A stretch of DNA of 64,000 nt from Romanomermis culicivorax. Lineage: Eukaryota; Nematoda; Enoplea; Mermithida; Mermithidae. The notes under the pieces were generated by a model that was not told where the DNA came from, ran no database searches, and saw nothing but the letters and a program-made list of their open reading frames with translations. This document shows positions 50,601 to 61,697 of this stretch, in pieces. Each line of letters opens with the position of its first letter. Positions within the stretch are counted from its first letter, which is position 1. A program made the position numbers and the translations under genes. The stretch covers positions 1,302,001-1,366,000 of the forward strand of contig CAWUHX010000031.1 in the NCBI GenBank assembly GCA_963922205.1, in the 5' to 3' direction.

Positions 50601-52705
50601 TCCAAATTGCTCGTATTACATGAGTAAAATACGAATCTGTTTCGAGAGCAGCAAATTTTTTCTTGAACTCAATGCAAGAGTTTGCCATAATAACCATCCC
50701 CGAGAAATCGATGGCCATGGTTGGGCATATGGTGATCCACAAGATTTCCCAATCGTACGGTGAAATGGAATAGTGATGGGAATTCCGTCATTTTTTTCGA
50801 AAAAATCTGTAAAACGTCATTATGTCACCCCATATCATTCATATAAAACTTTCGAGGATAATTCTGTTTCTTTTCTTTAGGTAACGTACTGTATTGATTG
50901 ATGGAAGAATTTGAGTATTATAGCAGACAAAAAATTATTTTAACAAAGTTTTCATTACATATTAAAACCTTCATTTTTCCAAAAGAAACTGCGTCGCATA
51001 CGCCCTTTTTTAACACCCTAAGAACAAATGATTTATTTGCTGCAGTAATCTATAATCTCACTTTAATTAAGACTACGACTTTGTTAAACTTTACACTCCT
51101 CGCATCATGCAAGCCTCATACCGTAAATTTCTAAGAAATACGTCAAATTTCACTTACTCAACCCTTGATTGAAAAAATTTTTCATTTGATTACATTCTTA
51201 TTTTAAATTACATTGTAAATCGAGCTTGCTATCTTATCGAAAACACTAGTTTTGATTAGCCTTTTCGTGTGGTGAAGTTCGTACTCTGTGGAGTGAACAG
51301 TGGAGTAGTGGCAAAAACACAAGAAAAGAATCGTCACATTTTTCACAATAGTTTTCCGCTGTTCTTCGTGGGGTTATCGATTTTATTACTGTTCCTTGCA
51401 AGACCACTTTATCGACTTTATCGATTTTTTCTGCCAAACCTTTTTTGTTCCATTGCATTTTGCTAATCTAACTACCAGGCGGAATTAACTCTCAAAAATT
51501 AGCGTCGGAGACAAAGAAAATTCTGATCATTCTAGATAATTGACATTCATTGAATAACTGTCAATTAACGCCCTGGACGCGTCCGGCACCATACATAACC
51601 GCTCCAAATCAAATGACTTTCCACTGAGTGATGACTTGAAGAATTCACGCCATACTGTTTATAAAATCGATATCCTAGTCGAAAGCATTATAGATTTCGA
51701 ATGGATCTGATCGTCGAAAAAGAACCCGTTTAACGTTGATTGATGTTCGTTTTCCTCGTCCAGAGTTCCCAAAAAACATAATTGTTTTTCAATGATCAGA
51801 AGCATTTCCTAAAAAACAGACTCTCCATCCACCCTGGGATCAGTCGGAAAAATACAAGTTTCGAGACCCCAAAAATCTTTTGTTTTAGGAAAAATCATGG
51901 TGAACTTTTATCGGCATGACAACAGCATAGGGGACTCATACTGTTGGTCTCATAAATATTCACTACTCCCGTCAGTGGGCGGCAAACAAAACAGCTGAGA
52001 ATTCTCTTCAAAATCTAATCAAGTGGTCAAACTTTCTCGAGTAGCAGTCAGGAGTCGACACAGCTCTATTCACATCAAAATGATGAGCATGGTGTTTTTC
52101 TTGTGATTATGGCCTTGTTATGAAGAAATTTGGCGTTTCTCTACGGTACAAGTTTTCGCCTTTATAAAGAGTGAATCAAGTTGACCCTATTTTTTTGTTA
52201 TGTCGCTGTGTCTGACATTTTAAATTAAATGAACTATAGTAGCTTTAGTGCGTCTGATCTGACGCCCTTTAGTCTGTTGTTTTATGAAATACTTTTAAGT
52301 TTAAAAATCATCAAAAATAAGTACCGTCTCAAAGATGGTTACAAAAGGCTCTTACTGTTGACTTTTTGCCTTGAAACACGTAACCGTTAATCGAGTAGGC
52401 TCAAAATTTTCTATTTCTATGCGACATATGGTTCAGCAGGAAACTAGTAAAAATATGAAATAGCACTTGCTCTCTATTTTTTATTTACTAGTATTTCAAG
52501 AAAAACTGATTATAGTTATGACATTCTAACCTACAAAAAAGATAACGCTACATGAATGCACGCCTACCAAAATAACACGTTGTTAATGCATGCTTATCGG
52601 ACGATTGATATACAGTATCAATGTTGCATTATTCTTCCCAATTTCGAACTTTTTCAGATTTTGGAAGAAATCAATCAAGAAAATATACCTGCGACTAAAC
52701 GGCGG
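41630..52705 (+). CDS. HORMAD1: HORMAD1, meiotic HORMA-domain protein, first four exons found
   Basis: HORMA-domain protein of meiotic chromosome axes (synapsis and recombination control). Exons: 41630-41900 (donor gtatgt), 49678-49868, 50178-50537, 52658-52705; phases agree. Exon 1 starts MSTQKQMSLVTK and has SLIFMHRTLAVS then SSIAYLRNMF; exon 2 has GIFDAMKRGYLRQV and the FRFHYTEDGP block; exon 3 has FFVRSLENLP, YFTIKLLYFDDRTP and YEPPGF, all aligning with the vertebrate HORMA domain. MSLVTK (41648) is an alternative start. Exon 3 ends at gtaaaa (50538); without that splice it would stop at 50595. Exon 4 encodes 16 residues (ILEEINQENIPATKRR) and is joined by phase only. The 3' end was not found. 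Intron 1 is 7.8 kb of nested transposons. Confidence 0.9.
42066..43216. mobile_element. DNA element with ~55-bp inverted ends (CCCGTACTTTCTACAGC)
   Basis: cccgtactttctacagcaac at 42066 is mirrored by gctgctgtagaaagtacggg at 43199-43219, and similarity extends inward (ggttaagcatac.ggcggtt, gcgtggtt). The interior is AT-rich with no coding capacity I recognise. Boundaries are approximate to a few bases and no target duplication was settled. It contains the GC-rich MITE 42957-43158 close to its right end. Confidence 0.7.
42957..43158. mobile_element. GC-rich MITE (CATACCTGTAA family), copy in HORMAD1 intron
   Basis: 202 bp, CATACCTGTACTTGGGG to GGTCTTACAGGTATG; flanks ATTCAACC (42949-42956) and ATACAACC (43159-43166) match 7 of 8. 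Closest relative in the window is 48320-48548 (both have gtacttgg and ggaggtc). Confidence 0.88.
43433..43761 (-). repeat. 3' LTR of the retrotransposon
   Basis: 329 bp, TGTTGTGTGGGTC.. to ..AACACATCA on the + strand. Matches the other LTR throughout with scattered differences, so the insertion is not recent. Confidence 0.9.
43800..44829 (-). pseudogene. Integrase of the LTR retrotransposon, broken
   Basis: On the - strand 44829-44446 holds the zinc-binding region (H..GHPG then CYCQGC) and the core start VIDVTGPF with the first catalytic Asp, then FIINYFSGFPEV. The frame ends near 44446; downstream text (ILVSDNGPEY-like near 44420; a LLLAEIMFNR segment near 44210) continues the core in other frames. 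Catalytically dead as read. Confidence 0.8.
44936..45368. mobile_element. GC-rich MITE (CATACATGTAA subfamily), copy 2
   Basis: 433 bp, CATACATGTAACA to CCAATTACATGTTTG, flanked by exact duplication CCTTCCAA (44928-44935, 45369-45376). It sits in the pol gene of the retrotransposon between RNase H and integrase, so it is younger than that insertion. Shares the ccatatggctagcc interior of 34153-34589. Confidence 0.92.
45400..47060 (-). pseudogene. Protease, reverse transcriptase and RNase H of the LTR retrotransposon
   Basis: In order on the - strand: aspartic protease with VDSGAKASLLP (DSG at 47049-47041), RT with FQRFVLQTLAG and the active-site box HLDD (46142-46131; the family has YLDD), then RNase H with ILATKASNIGL, where the usual catalytic Asp of ATDAS is Lys. 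The frame shifts at least near 46504, 46080 and 45715. RT similarity is Ty3/gypsy; the copy cannot be active. Confidence 0.85.
47083..47870 (-). pseudogene. gag of the LTR retrotransposon, broken
   Basis: The capsid-like part (47816-47450) has FYNAIIAMFEQL and FLGWL-type segments; a nucleocapsid knuckle near 47260-47200 reads CYDCGHTGYFAKYC, where the conserved His of C..C....H....C is Tyr. Two frame breaks. Gag was assigned by position and by the knuckle. Confidence 0.7.
48144..48245. repeat. 34-bp tandem repeats in the retrotransposon leader
   Basis: Three units starting at 48144, 48178 and 48212 (ccctcg.aggtatc..tgg.gtactgtattgta), 34 bp each with about 80% identity, lie between the 5' LTR and gag. 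Confidence 0.85.
48272..48837 (-). repeat. 5' LTR of the retrotransposon, split by a MITE
   Basis: 566 bp as it stands. Subtracting the MITE 48320-48548 and one 8-bp duplication leaves 329 bp, exactly the length of the other LTR. Confidence 0.92.
48320..48548. mobile_element. GC-rich MITE (CATACCTGTAA family) inside the 5' LTR
   Basis: 229 bp, CATACCTGTACTTGGGG to GGTCTTACAGGTATG, flanked by exact duplication ACACATAC (48312-48319, 48549-48556). The single-copy ACACATAC target can be read uninterrupted in the 3' LTR (about 43473-43480), which serves as an internal empty site. Confidence 0.95.
50538..52657. other. HORMAD1 intron 3 or region with unseen exons
   Basis: 2.1 kb between exon 3 and the small exon 4. 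I see no bounded transposon and no convincing further exon. Human HORMAD1 has several short exons here, so some may be missed. Confidence 0.45.
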
Positions 52706-54002
52706 GTAAGGAATGTTTTGTTTTGCAGTTCTCTCTCATTGAATGTCATTGTATTTCTAGAAATATACAGACCAGAGCATCTGATCGAAATTCAGATGAA
52801 CTATTCATGCTTTAACAGTTTTTTAATTAATATTTCAATCGATTTATCGTTGAGTTTTTGTTTTTAGTTGTACGTTTGAATATTTGTTCCTGATTTTTGT
52901 CCATATTTATTGCTTAAAAACCTTTACCTGTGTCATGCGTATTTGCCATTATGTTATCATACGTATACAGCAACCAAAATCTGAAGCTCCATCGGGTTGA
53001 GTACTTTTTCTGTCATCACCCTCCACGTTTGGTGAAAGGTGAAAACTTGCTGGGCTCTGACAGGGGACCAGGCAGAATTCCGTACGGTGTCAAGTAAACC
53101 AAAAAAATTCCATAAACTCTAATTTGATGCAGCGGGCAGAGATCAGAAAATCAATTTCGATAATCTTGAAAGGTCTGTATCATCAGAGAAGAATTAATTT
53201 GATAGTTAACGGGACTCCCACAATTTTGAATGTGTTACGAAAGTCTTGCCGCGACATAGCTGCGCGATCTTGTCAAAATCTTTACATAAAGTTCTTACTG
53301 TAAAATTCTTCATTCGAAAAATTAGTTAAGGTTAGGTCAGTAGGTTTCACCCATATTCATCGAAACACAGCGATTCTCAAAACAGCGAAGTATCAGAACA
53401 GATCCTCAAAACAACAAATTTTCAAAATTGTTTTTAGAATAGAAAAATTGGGATTGGGCGGGGTAGACGTTTTGGCACATGGCCCTGGCCCGTCCTCCTT
53501 CTCGATCTGGTGGATGTCGGTTGTCACACATTTTGACACCAATCGCCAGATTTCTGACATGGCTTTATAGCATGTGTTTTCACGACATTACAGCCTTATT
53601 GTGGTTTGTTTATTAACACATTCATATGCATGTTTTTTGTTTCTTTTTTCCTCTATCGGTTATTTCTTTGAATATTCAATTTTTTCAAGTTGTGTAGTTT
53701 TCTTTTATTTTTTTCCAATTCAATTAAGCTGCATACAAAGCAACTAATAGAAAATCCTTATGACAATTTTTTGCTTTTGTTTTTTTTTCAAACGTTTCGA
53801 AAAAATGTTTTTCTCACAGAAATTTTTTTTGATATTGGAGTGGTCCGTTCATGCATACCTACCGCAACTGCAGCACAAAAGCATGTGAAATTTAGATGGC
53901 CAAATGCAACTATAGTCCGTTTTTCTTGAGATGCTTGTAAATAATGAAAGTGGAAAGCAAGTACTATTTCATTTTTTCACGATTTGCTGATGAACAATAA
54001 TA
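52706..54002. other. Downstream of the last HORMAD1 exon found
   Basis: No exon recognised. DNA near 53926-53975 (gcttgtaaataatgaaagtgg, inverted) recurs near 52455, 57775 and 9612 and is part of an uncharacterised dispersed repeat. Confidence 0.4.
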
Positions 54003-55722
54003 CTAGTTGATTAGAAAATGCCCCGATGGGACAGAAAAAAGGAAAATATACTTGCTTCGACAGTTGCCATGGTAGAAAAAGAAGTGGACTAGATTTTTGA
54101 GAACTCGGGTCAAAGTTGGAAAAAATTCACTTTCTTTATATTGGATTTCCATTCTTTCTCAAAAAAATTGTCTATGTCTGTGAAGAAGTATATTCTGCAG
54201 CATCGTGCATTTAGTCCTTCAACTGGCATCAACTACAGTAAAGTTTTTCTGTATGAAAATTATATGCACCTGACTTCAAGTGTAAAGCAATAGTAAACCG
54301 ATAGCATTCTAACTTACGACCAATTGAAAACTCCTGCCTCTCACACTAGCTGAAAAATAGTGAAGTATAGTCATTTTAAGAACTATAAAGGAACCTGAGG
54401 TTGGTTGCACTAACCCAACATGAGGATAATCTCAACATCGGGATTAAATTGATGATCTTGAGTTTAAGCTATTCACAATGTCCAAATTATTTTCTTCCAA
54501 TGCACAGATCATACTCACTTCAGGATTAACTAAAACTGAGGTTTAAGTTGGGTTTGGGAATTGCAGAATTTTTATATTTATTTGCTGTAGAGAAAAGAAA
54601 ATTATGCGAAAGTTTTAGTGCACCAACAGCTCGAGCTGGGGATAATCTCGACATTGAGCTCGTTATGATCTGGATGACATTCAAATTATACCGAACTTTA
54701 GATCAAACCGAGTGGCCTTTTTGTTCGAGATTATCTTGAGCTTGAGCTCAGACCCCTTTAGTGCAACTGGGATTTATTTACAGTGATTGGGCACCGATCT
54801 GCAAATGGGAGAACAGGGTAAAGCATACAAAAATGCACCTGATTTAGGTCTGCCTATATTAGGAGTGTGTGCGAAATCCCGTACCCGGTTCTCCCCGACT
54901 CTACTCGCACTCCCACGGCAACATTACTACTTTTTTGAAAGCAAGATCGGAGCGACAAAGATGGGTGAAATTGCTTCCCATTTGCAATCCCGCAAAAAGC
55001 GCTCTTTCTGCAAATTTCCGTTTAAATCTAGAAACTGTGAATGATGCTATTTTGTTCAATAGTTGAATAGAAGAGAATAAATTTGTTTGTCGCTTGGGAT
55101 CAGTGGAACTTACCAAGTGAATTCTATACGATATGTTATATAAAATGAGTGAATGAAACGTATTTTGCACAATCAATTTAGTACTTAGAAGACTTTGTGC
55201 TGTAGCTCTTTTTTCTAAAAAAGCTGAATGAGATTTTATGTGCCACTTTCCCTCAGTTGATTCCTCTTGTAGACACCAAATTCAGTGAAAATTTTCAACT
55301 CAGTTAAAAGCAAACATATGTGTGAGAGGGGACATGGGGGTATAAACTTCCACAAGGGTTTTGAAACTGGAAAATTTGTTATTCAAAAAATTTTTTGGTC
55401 AACTTTTTTTGAATTTTTTGTCTCATAAAATGCTAAAACACCAAGGTCCATGTGTGTACCCTCCTAAAATTTTCAGAGATGCACATGCTTGGTTGGAAAA
55501 TGTGTTGATGCACTCAGCTGCAGAATATACTTTTTCACAGACATAGACAATTTTTTTGAGAAAGAATGAAAATCCAATATAAAGAAAGTGAATTTTTTTC
55601 CAACTTTGACCCAAGTTCTCAAAAATCTAGTCCACTTCTTTTTCTACCATGGCAACTGTCAAAGCAAGTATATTCTCCTTTTTCTGTCCCATCGGGGCAT
55701 TTTCTAATAAACTAGTTCACCT
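54003..55722. mobile_element. Element with ~185-bp inverted ends (ACTAGTTxATTAGAAAATGCCCCG)
   Basis: 54009-54195 (gattagaaaatgccccgatgg to tctatgtctgtgaa) is repeated in inverted orientation at 55535-55718. The middle contains unassigned DNA and a smaller inverted-end insertion (about 54395-54775). No target duplication was found. A third copy of the end lies at 57862-58050. Confidence 0.7.
54395..54775. mobile_element. Small MITE with GGTTGCACTAACCC-type ends
   Basis: ttggttgcactaaccc at 54400 is partly mirrored by tttagtgcaactgggattt at 54758-54776, with inner words gataatctcaacat (54425) and gagattatcttgagc (54727) also inverted. Boundaries approximate. Confidence 0.45.
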
Positions 55723-55984
55723 CTTTTTAGTGGGCCTCAACCATGCACTAAAACCTTCATAGAAGCACATTGAAGTTTTAAATTTGGTCATCTTCACGTA
55801 AAAAAAAATACAATAAAAAACCATCTTCAAGCTACGAATTCTCACTTCCGGCAAAAGTAAAAGATGTGCAAACTGCATAGTGCTTAAAAAACATTGTAAA
55901 CAGACTGAAAAATGACCATACCTGTTGAATTTCTTATGGTCTAGAATCCTTCAACTCAAAAAATCGCGGACATACCTTTGTTTA

Positions 55985-56900
55985 CACTCAATATGGATTA
56001 GTGTGTAAAGTGATCAAATTCATTAAATTCTCAGTGATCGAAAACCCCTCTCAAAGAAAATTTTTTTGCGTAAAGTGATCGCATTCATTAAATTCCCAAT
56101 GGTCGAAAACCCCTTCTACAAATAAAATTACGAAAATAGGCTTGGTTAAATCCAGAATATTTTTTTTATGTAAAGTGACACATCCATTGAATTCCCCACA
56201 GTCGAAAACCCCTTCCATAGAAAATCACAAAAATATGCATGTTTACGCCTCAGATAGATTTTTGGGTAAAATGACGTATCCATTGAATTTTCCGCAGTCG
56301 AAAACCCCTTCCACAAAAAATAACGAAAATACACTTGTTTACACCCAGGATAGTTTTATATGTAAGATGATCGCATTCATCAAATTCCCCATGGTTGTTA
56401 AACCCCTTCCACTGAAAAATCTCGAAAATACGATTGTTTACTCACGGGATAATTTTTTGTGTAAAGTGATCACATTCATGGAATTCATTGTGGTCGGAAA
56501 TCCCCTCCACAAGAAAATTATGGCAGTACGCTTATTTACACCGTGGATAATTTATTTGTGTAAAGTGAGGGCGTCTATTGAATTCCCCGTGGTCGAAAAC
56601 CCCTTCCACTGAAAAATCACGCAAATACGCTCGTCTACTCACCGGATAATTTTTTGTGTAAAGTGATCACATTTATTGAAACCCCTTCCAGCAAAAAATC
56701 ATGAAAATAGGCTTGTTTATACATTGGATAATTTTTTGTGTAGAGTTATCACATCAATTGAATCCCGGCGGGCGAAAACTCCCTCCACTGAAAAATCACG
56801 GATATGCGCTTGTTTACACCCGGAATAATTTTTTGTGTAAAATGACCGCGTCCATCAAATTCTCAATGGTCGAAAACCCTAGCAGCCCAAAAATCCCAAT
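55985..56900. repeat. ~98-bp tandem array, about ten units
   Basis: Units recur at spacings of 96-101 bp (anchors gtaaagtga at about 56069, 56170, 56267, 56362, 56461, 56560, 56658, 56837), with shortened units of 64 and 82 bp. The consensus contains gtcgaaaaccccttcca and tttacacc.ggataattttttg. Units are diverged; the frame at 56142-56612 simply translates the repeat and is not a gene. Confidence 0.88.
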
Positions 56901-57861
56901 AAGGCTAAAGGTTCAATTGAAACTGCAAAAAAATTAGTAGTGCATTATGCTGCGAAAAATTATTTTTTTGAACCCATAAGTATAACAAAATTGGGGAATT
57001 TGGCGTTTTCCGGGACTTTGAACAACCATATAATTGAATTCAGGCCATATTTCAAAAAAAAAATTGCATTTGAGATTACACCCCCAAGATGCTTAGGCCG
57101 AAGTATGGAGGTTGGATATGGCACACCAATTACTGGTCATGGTGGAACTGGGGGACCTTAAGAAGTGCGTTTTTTACCTGTTTTTGGGGCCCCACCGAGC
57201 ACCACTTGCAGATAGAGGCGAAATGACAAAAGGCAGCTCATAGTCTGCCCCATATGCCCGATATTATGCAAAAAACCCGAAGGTTGTAGCTCTTACCGTT
57301 TTGGCTCTAGAGGGGGGCATGAAATTTGAGGGCCAAGTATATAATAGGTTGACGCTGTCGCACCACCTATGATAGGACTAAAAATTTGTGAGCGTTCTGA
57401 ACTAACCTTTAACAATTTTTCCAGTGAAAAATTTTACAGTAAGAGGAGCTCTATCTAAACGATTTTAAGGACAGCACAGATTTTTGTCACTTTTCTATTT
57501 GGAAACATTTTATAAGAAACAGACTATAAAAATAGGATCTCAACCATCAAAAACGATTTTAATTTACCTAATTTGCATATTGTGCGCATTTACTCCAATG
57601 CATAGCAAACTTTTAGTATTCGCTGTATTGAGATTTGGCTGTAATGAGAATCGCTGTATTGAGACTTCGCTGTAATGAGAAACACTGTTTTGAGTCTCGC
57701 TGTTGTGGGTTTCGCACGCCGGTCAGTGTGCTTCCAAATTTCCAGTCCTACATGATCAGAAATCGCAATAATCTGAAATACTACTTGCTTTCCACATTCA
57801 TTATTTGGGAGTATATAAAAAAAAGTTTTAATGTTACTTTTTTGTTATCAAGTATGCTTTA
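56901..57861. other. Unassigned DNA
   Basis: No gene or bounded element. Near 57625-57700 the word gctgtaatgagaa recurs in short imperfect tandem copies. 57805-57860 resembles the interior of the CATACATGCACGTG family (agttttaatgttac..atcaagtatgctt). Confidence 0.4.
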
Positions 57862-58050
57862 CTAGTTTATTAGAAAATGCCCCGATGGGGCAGAAAAAAG
57901 GAGAATATACTTGCTTCGACAGTTGCCATGGTAGAAAAAGAAGTGGACTAGATTTTTGAGAACTTGGGTCAAAGTTGGGAAAAATTCGCTTCCTTTATAT
58001 TGGATTTTCATTCTTTCTCAAAAAAATTGTCTATGTCTGTGAAAAAGTAT
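57862..58050 (+). repeat. Third copy of the 54003/55722 terminal repeat, cut at a retroelement
   Basis: tagtttattagaaaatgccccg onward matches 54009-54195 until about 58050, where AT-rich repeat DNA changes abruptly to GC-rich coding-like DNA of the retroelement. No LTR or primer site lies at this junction. Confidence 0.7.
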
Positions 58051-58365
58051 CGACGCCATCAACACGTGTCCAAACTGCCGGCGATCGCCCGTCAGGGGCA
58101 CATTTACAGATGTGCTCCTACCATGGACGCTGCACCCACAACGACGCTAATTGCCGGGCCCAACATCCCGATAGCACTGGCCCTAGCACTGCCACCGCCA
58201 CCAGCCCCAGCCGTTGCTATTTTTGTCGAACGAGGGCACACCCGACTGACTGATGCGACAGACCTTGCCCGCATTGCCGAAAGTTACGAGTGCACCGGGC
58301 TTCAGCCTGCCTAAATCGAAGTTCGACATTGCCTGGTGAGACTAATTTTGGTAATTCTGGTTACT
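58051..58365 (+). pseudogene. Gag zinc-finger remnant of the second retroelement
   Basis: In one frame, interrupted by TGA at 58251-58253, it encodes CSYHGRCTHNDANC, CYFC and CPHC groups. The YHG.C.H....C spacing resembles nucleocapsid-type clusters at the C-terminus of Ty3/gypsy Gag proteins. The upstream part of Gag is missing. The frame closes at a TAA just after FLGIC. Confidence 0.6.
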
Positions 58366-59527
58366 CTCCTCAGGGGGCAAGTGGAAATTTTTTGGGGATA
58401 TGCTAATCCAACTCCTCACGGGACAGGGAACCAATATCGGTCACCCCCACGGCAAAATAATGCTGTAGGGGCTACTGACGGTCTTCTTCACCCAGATCTC
58501 TTTGATCTGGATGATGAAGTTCTGGCTGAACATCTGGCGGATCACTCACAACTGTGTTATCCTGTCTGTATAATCAGTATTGGGTTTTCAGCTGCCGCAG
58601 TGGTTTCGGCATCGACTCCGTCGTCAGCCTTTCCGCCGCCGCCACGCAAATACGCGACGCCGGTCAGCATAAACCCCTCAAGGACACCGAAAAGGACTGA
58701 CAACGTCAGCGTAATCGCGTCGTATCGACCGACGGAAGGTACAACGGCGCCACCGGTAAGTGTTATCAACCAGGGGCCACCGCCGGGAATTCTCAGGGAC
58801 TCCGCGTTGGAGGTCGTCCGTCAATTGGAATCCATGAATCTGATAGGTAAACTACCTTCTTTTTCTGAAGTTTCAAATCTGGAAATCAGATGTCCTTATA
58901 AGTCACCGGCTTTAACGATTTCTTGTTTACAGATTCCTCATCCATCACCGACGCGATGCGGGCTGTTTGGTCAACCGATTTGGCCAAAAAGTATCCGCAC
59001 CTCCCCGGGCGCTACTCAACGAGCCGTTCGAGGTTGAGGCGCTTACGGCCACCGATGTCATGCTATCGGCGCCGATGGTGTTGCAAGTTTTGGGGCCCGA
59101 AGTCGCTCGATGGGCGCTTGAGTTTAACGCCGACTGAACTATTCGGGCCACCCTGGTGGACAAGATCCTGTTCGACGGTGAACCATCGTCGCGGGCAGTG
59201 GACGCCGTCCGCCGCGCTGTGGAGGAGGCCAGTCGCAACGTGCAGCCCAAAGCAGTTGTTGCCACGTCACCGACAACAATGACGATGGGAGCCCAAACAC
59301 TGGCGGCGATTACCCAACAGCAACCGGTCGCCAACGCCTTTGGAGAACCGTTGCCCGCCATTAACAAGGCCCTCAACGTCACCGAGGCGTTGCCATTTCC
59401 GATGGCAACCATCCCGCAGTCCCCAAAGATTGGCATTCTTCGAGAAGTCCACCCGTACGGAGGCTTGGTCATCGACTTCCCCGGAGAGGAGCCCGTGTCG
59501 TCCAACAACGATGACGTCGAAGAATGA
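58366..59527 (+). pseudogene. GC-rich ORF of unknown function between gag and env, with an apparent intron
   Basis: Visibly richer in G and C than anything around it. The first part (to 58845) is Pro/Ser-rich. A GT-AG segment 58846-58931 (gtaaac..tttacag, AT-rich, 86 bp) interrupts it, and the text resumes in phase with [12 protein letters not shown] and [10 protein letters not shown]. After a one-base frame change near 58995 come [16 protein letters not shown], an in-frame TGA (59135-59137), then an Ala/Val-rich part (59156-59527) ending NNDDVEE. I do not recognise it; it could be a capsid-like or accessory protein. Ends 65 bp before the env start. Confidence 0.5.
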
Positions 59528-59591
59528 AGCCACCCGATGGGTGAAGACTGTAAATTTTGGTGTAAATTTGCAAACACCGTTTGTAAATATT

Positions 59592-61697
59592 ATGTTTGTA
59601 ATTAATTGGGCCTTCGTAACACTACTGTTCTTAGGAATGAGCTCTGCAACACATGCTACTCAATATCAATTTTGTGGTCTTTCAAGAAGCGGTCATCCAC
59701 TTGAGTTACCTCAAAAAGTTGAATGCAAACCACCAAAATCTTGGTGGAGTCCACGACGCATGAATGTTACAGTATATGTACCTATTTCTGATCCAATCAC
59801 GACTAAAGCATGGAAATGTACCTTGCGGAATCGGAAGGTATGCACAAATACTGTTTTTTTCGGATCTAGGGGCATTACTGCAGACGTCATAACCACTCAG
59901 CATCTCTCGCCTGCGGCGCGTACACTGACGCATTGCACAAAGGTGTTTGGTTTACAAAAGCTCATGGAAATACGTCCTGGCTTTTATAGCACTAACCAAA
60001 CACTGGAGGTGATATACTCATGGTGCTGCAATGACGTCTGCAAGACAGTGACTAACCTCTTCATCGAGGAGGGACAGGTCGCTTCGTGGGATGGCACTAC
60101 AGCTCTAAGTACCTTAGGAGATGTAGGTGGATGCAGTCCCACTGCAGGTCAATGCACTACTCTTGACGGGGTAATTGTTTGGCCTGCCACAAACTTTACA
60201 GCACAGTGTCATTATCGCCCACAGGGTAATTACACTGCGTCTGTATCAGGGAGCCATATCATCATCGATGATTTGCAAGTTGCTCTGAAGATCCCGGGAA
60301 ACTCTTGTGTGTTTCGGCTGTGTCCTGACCTCCGGTCGAATACAGTAAGAACGGATCAGGGTCTTCTTCTAGGCATCCACGGAAGATTTAATTTGACCCA
60401 AAGGTTGTTCGGATTGGCAAAAGACTCCCGTCCTGACCCCGTCAATGCCAAACTGAATTACCTGGCTCAGCAGATCAAAGAGTCGGAAATTAACAATTTT
60501 CGATTCATGTTTCTAGAGTTGTGTTCTCATGCTCAACGCTACCTTGATCTGACTTGGCAGTTGCTTCATTTTGACCCTACAATAGGAGCCCCGGCATTCC
60601 TTCAAAGGAATGATCTGACGGCGGAATTTACGGGTGAAGCACTGATGATATGGCCGTGTCAAAAGGTCAACACCACTTATGTCTACCATTCGTACCGAGT
60701 GGGGGGCACCTGTTACAAGTATCTACCCGTACAGGTTGGCGGTACCATTTATTTTGCCACCCCCGGTGGCCCAGATCTCACTAAATTCAGCCCAAAGGTG
60801 CCGTGTGACCACCACTTTACAGGGATTTTCCGAAATCGCTCTGGCTGATTTACTGATTCTGGCACGGTCCATGTGAGCCACATTCCGCTCGAGCTGTTCT
60901 GGAAACAGCGCTTCAACATCACTCACTTTGATGCTCCTGCGCTCTTCCATGATCAGTTGGCAATGACCCCTTCAAGTTTTGCTTTCTTTAAACAGTACAT
61001 TTACAAGACTGAACAAATTGAGGGAGTCTTGAACCCGTTGGTAAACTATACCGCTGGTCTATCCCTCAAACCAGATACTATCTATCAAGCGGTTGCAGGG
61101 GTAGGAACCGACATCAAATCCTCACTGGAAGGTGTTGGTCTGGCAGCAAACCATGTGATTACTGGCCAACAGCACAACCTCATGCAGGGCTTACAGTCTC
61201 TTTTGAGTGTACCAGTGCAGTTGATCTTTAACACACTCATTGCCCTGGCAATACTGGCTGGTACAGGATTTCTCATCTATGTTGGGATCTCCTATTACCT
61301 CAGTTACCGCCTGCAGAAAAAACAGGTTCGGTTTGTTAGCCAATACTCTCCGTTGAACCTCCTCCGGAAAGTTCAACGTTGGGTAGGTTTTCATTACCTA
61401 CAGAACGATGTGCCAACTCAGTTAGACAGGATCACTCGGTGTTTTGTCGTACTAGTTGACCACAAGGAAACTCCTGCTTTCCTTGATACTGGTTGCCCAC
61501 GGACTATCATTAGTCAATGCCTTCACAAAGCGCTGATCAAAGAAAGTCCGAAGGCCGCGATGGCTTTCCAGCAACATCATGACTTTAACCCATTGATGAG
61601 TATCAATGGTAAAGCTGTCCATACTCTCCTTTCAGGACCGTACGAGATCATGTTGCCTGGAACCCATCAGCCACATACAAGATCTCCATGTGTGTAA
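59592..61697 (+). pseudogene. Envelope-like glycoprotein fused in frame to a membrane segment and an aspartic protease
   Basis: I place the start at 59592 because the first ~20 residues form a signal peptide (FVTLLFLG core). The ectodomain is Cys-rich with several N-glycosylation sites (NFT, NYT, NLT, NTT). An in-frame TGA (60846-60848) interrupts it; the same frame continues to a membrane segment (about 61218-61295, IALAILAGTGFLIYVGISYY), then a basic tail and a retropepsin start, DTG at 61485-61493 (FLDTGCPRTII). The frame shifts near 61690, where the protease continues in the +1 frame. A longer frame reaches back to 59340 but overlaps the GC-rich ORF. Cys pattern vaguely recalls negative-strand RNA virus or gB-like glycoproteins; class not determined. 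Confidence 0.75.

Noticed and set aside
59340-59591. Extending the envelope frame upstream to 59340
   Set aside because: This part overlaps the GC-rich ORF in another frame, reads as Arg/Pro/Ser-rich noise, and a clear signal peptide begins at 59592.
60300-60848. Naming the glycoprotein as chuvirus-like, rhabdovirus-like or gB-like
   Set aside because: Cys spacing and the C-terminal part are only vaguely reminiscent; without a profile search I could not choose, so it is described as envelope-like.
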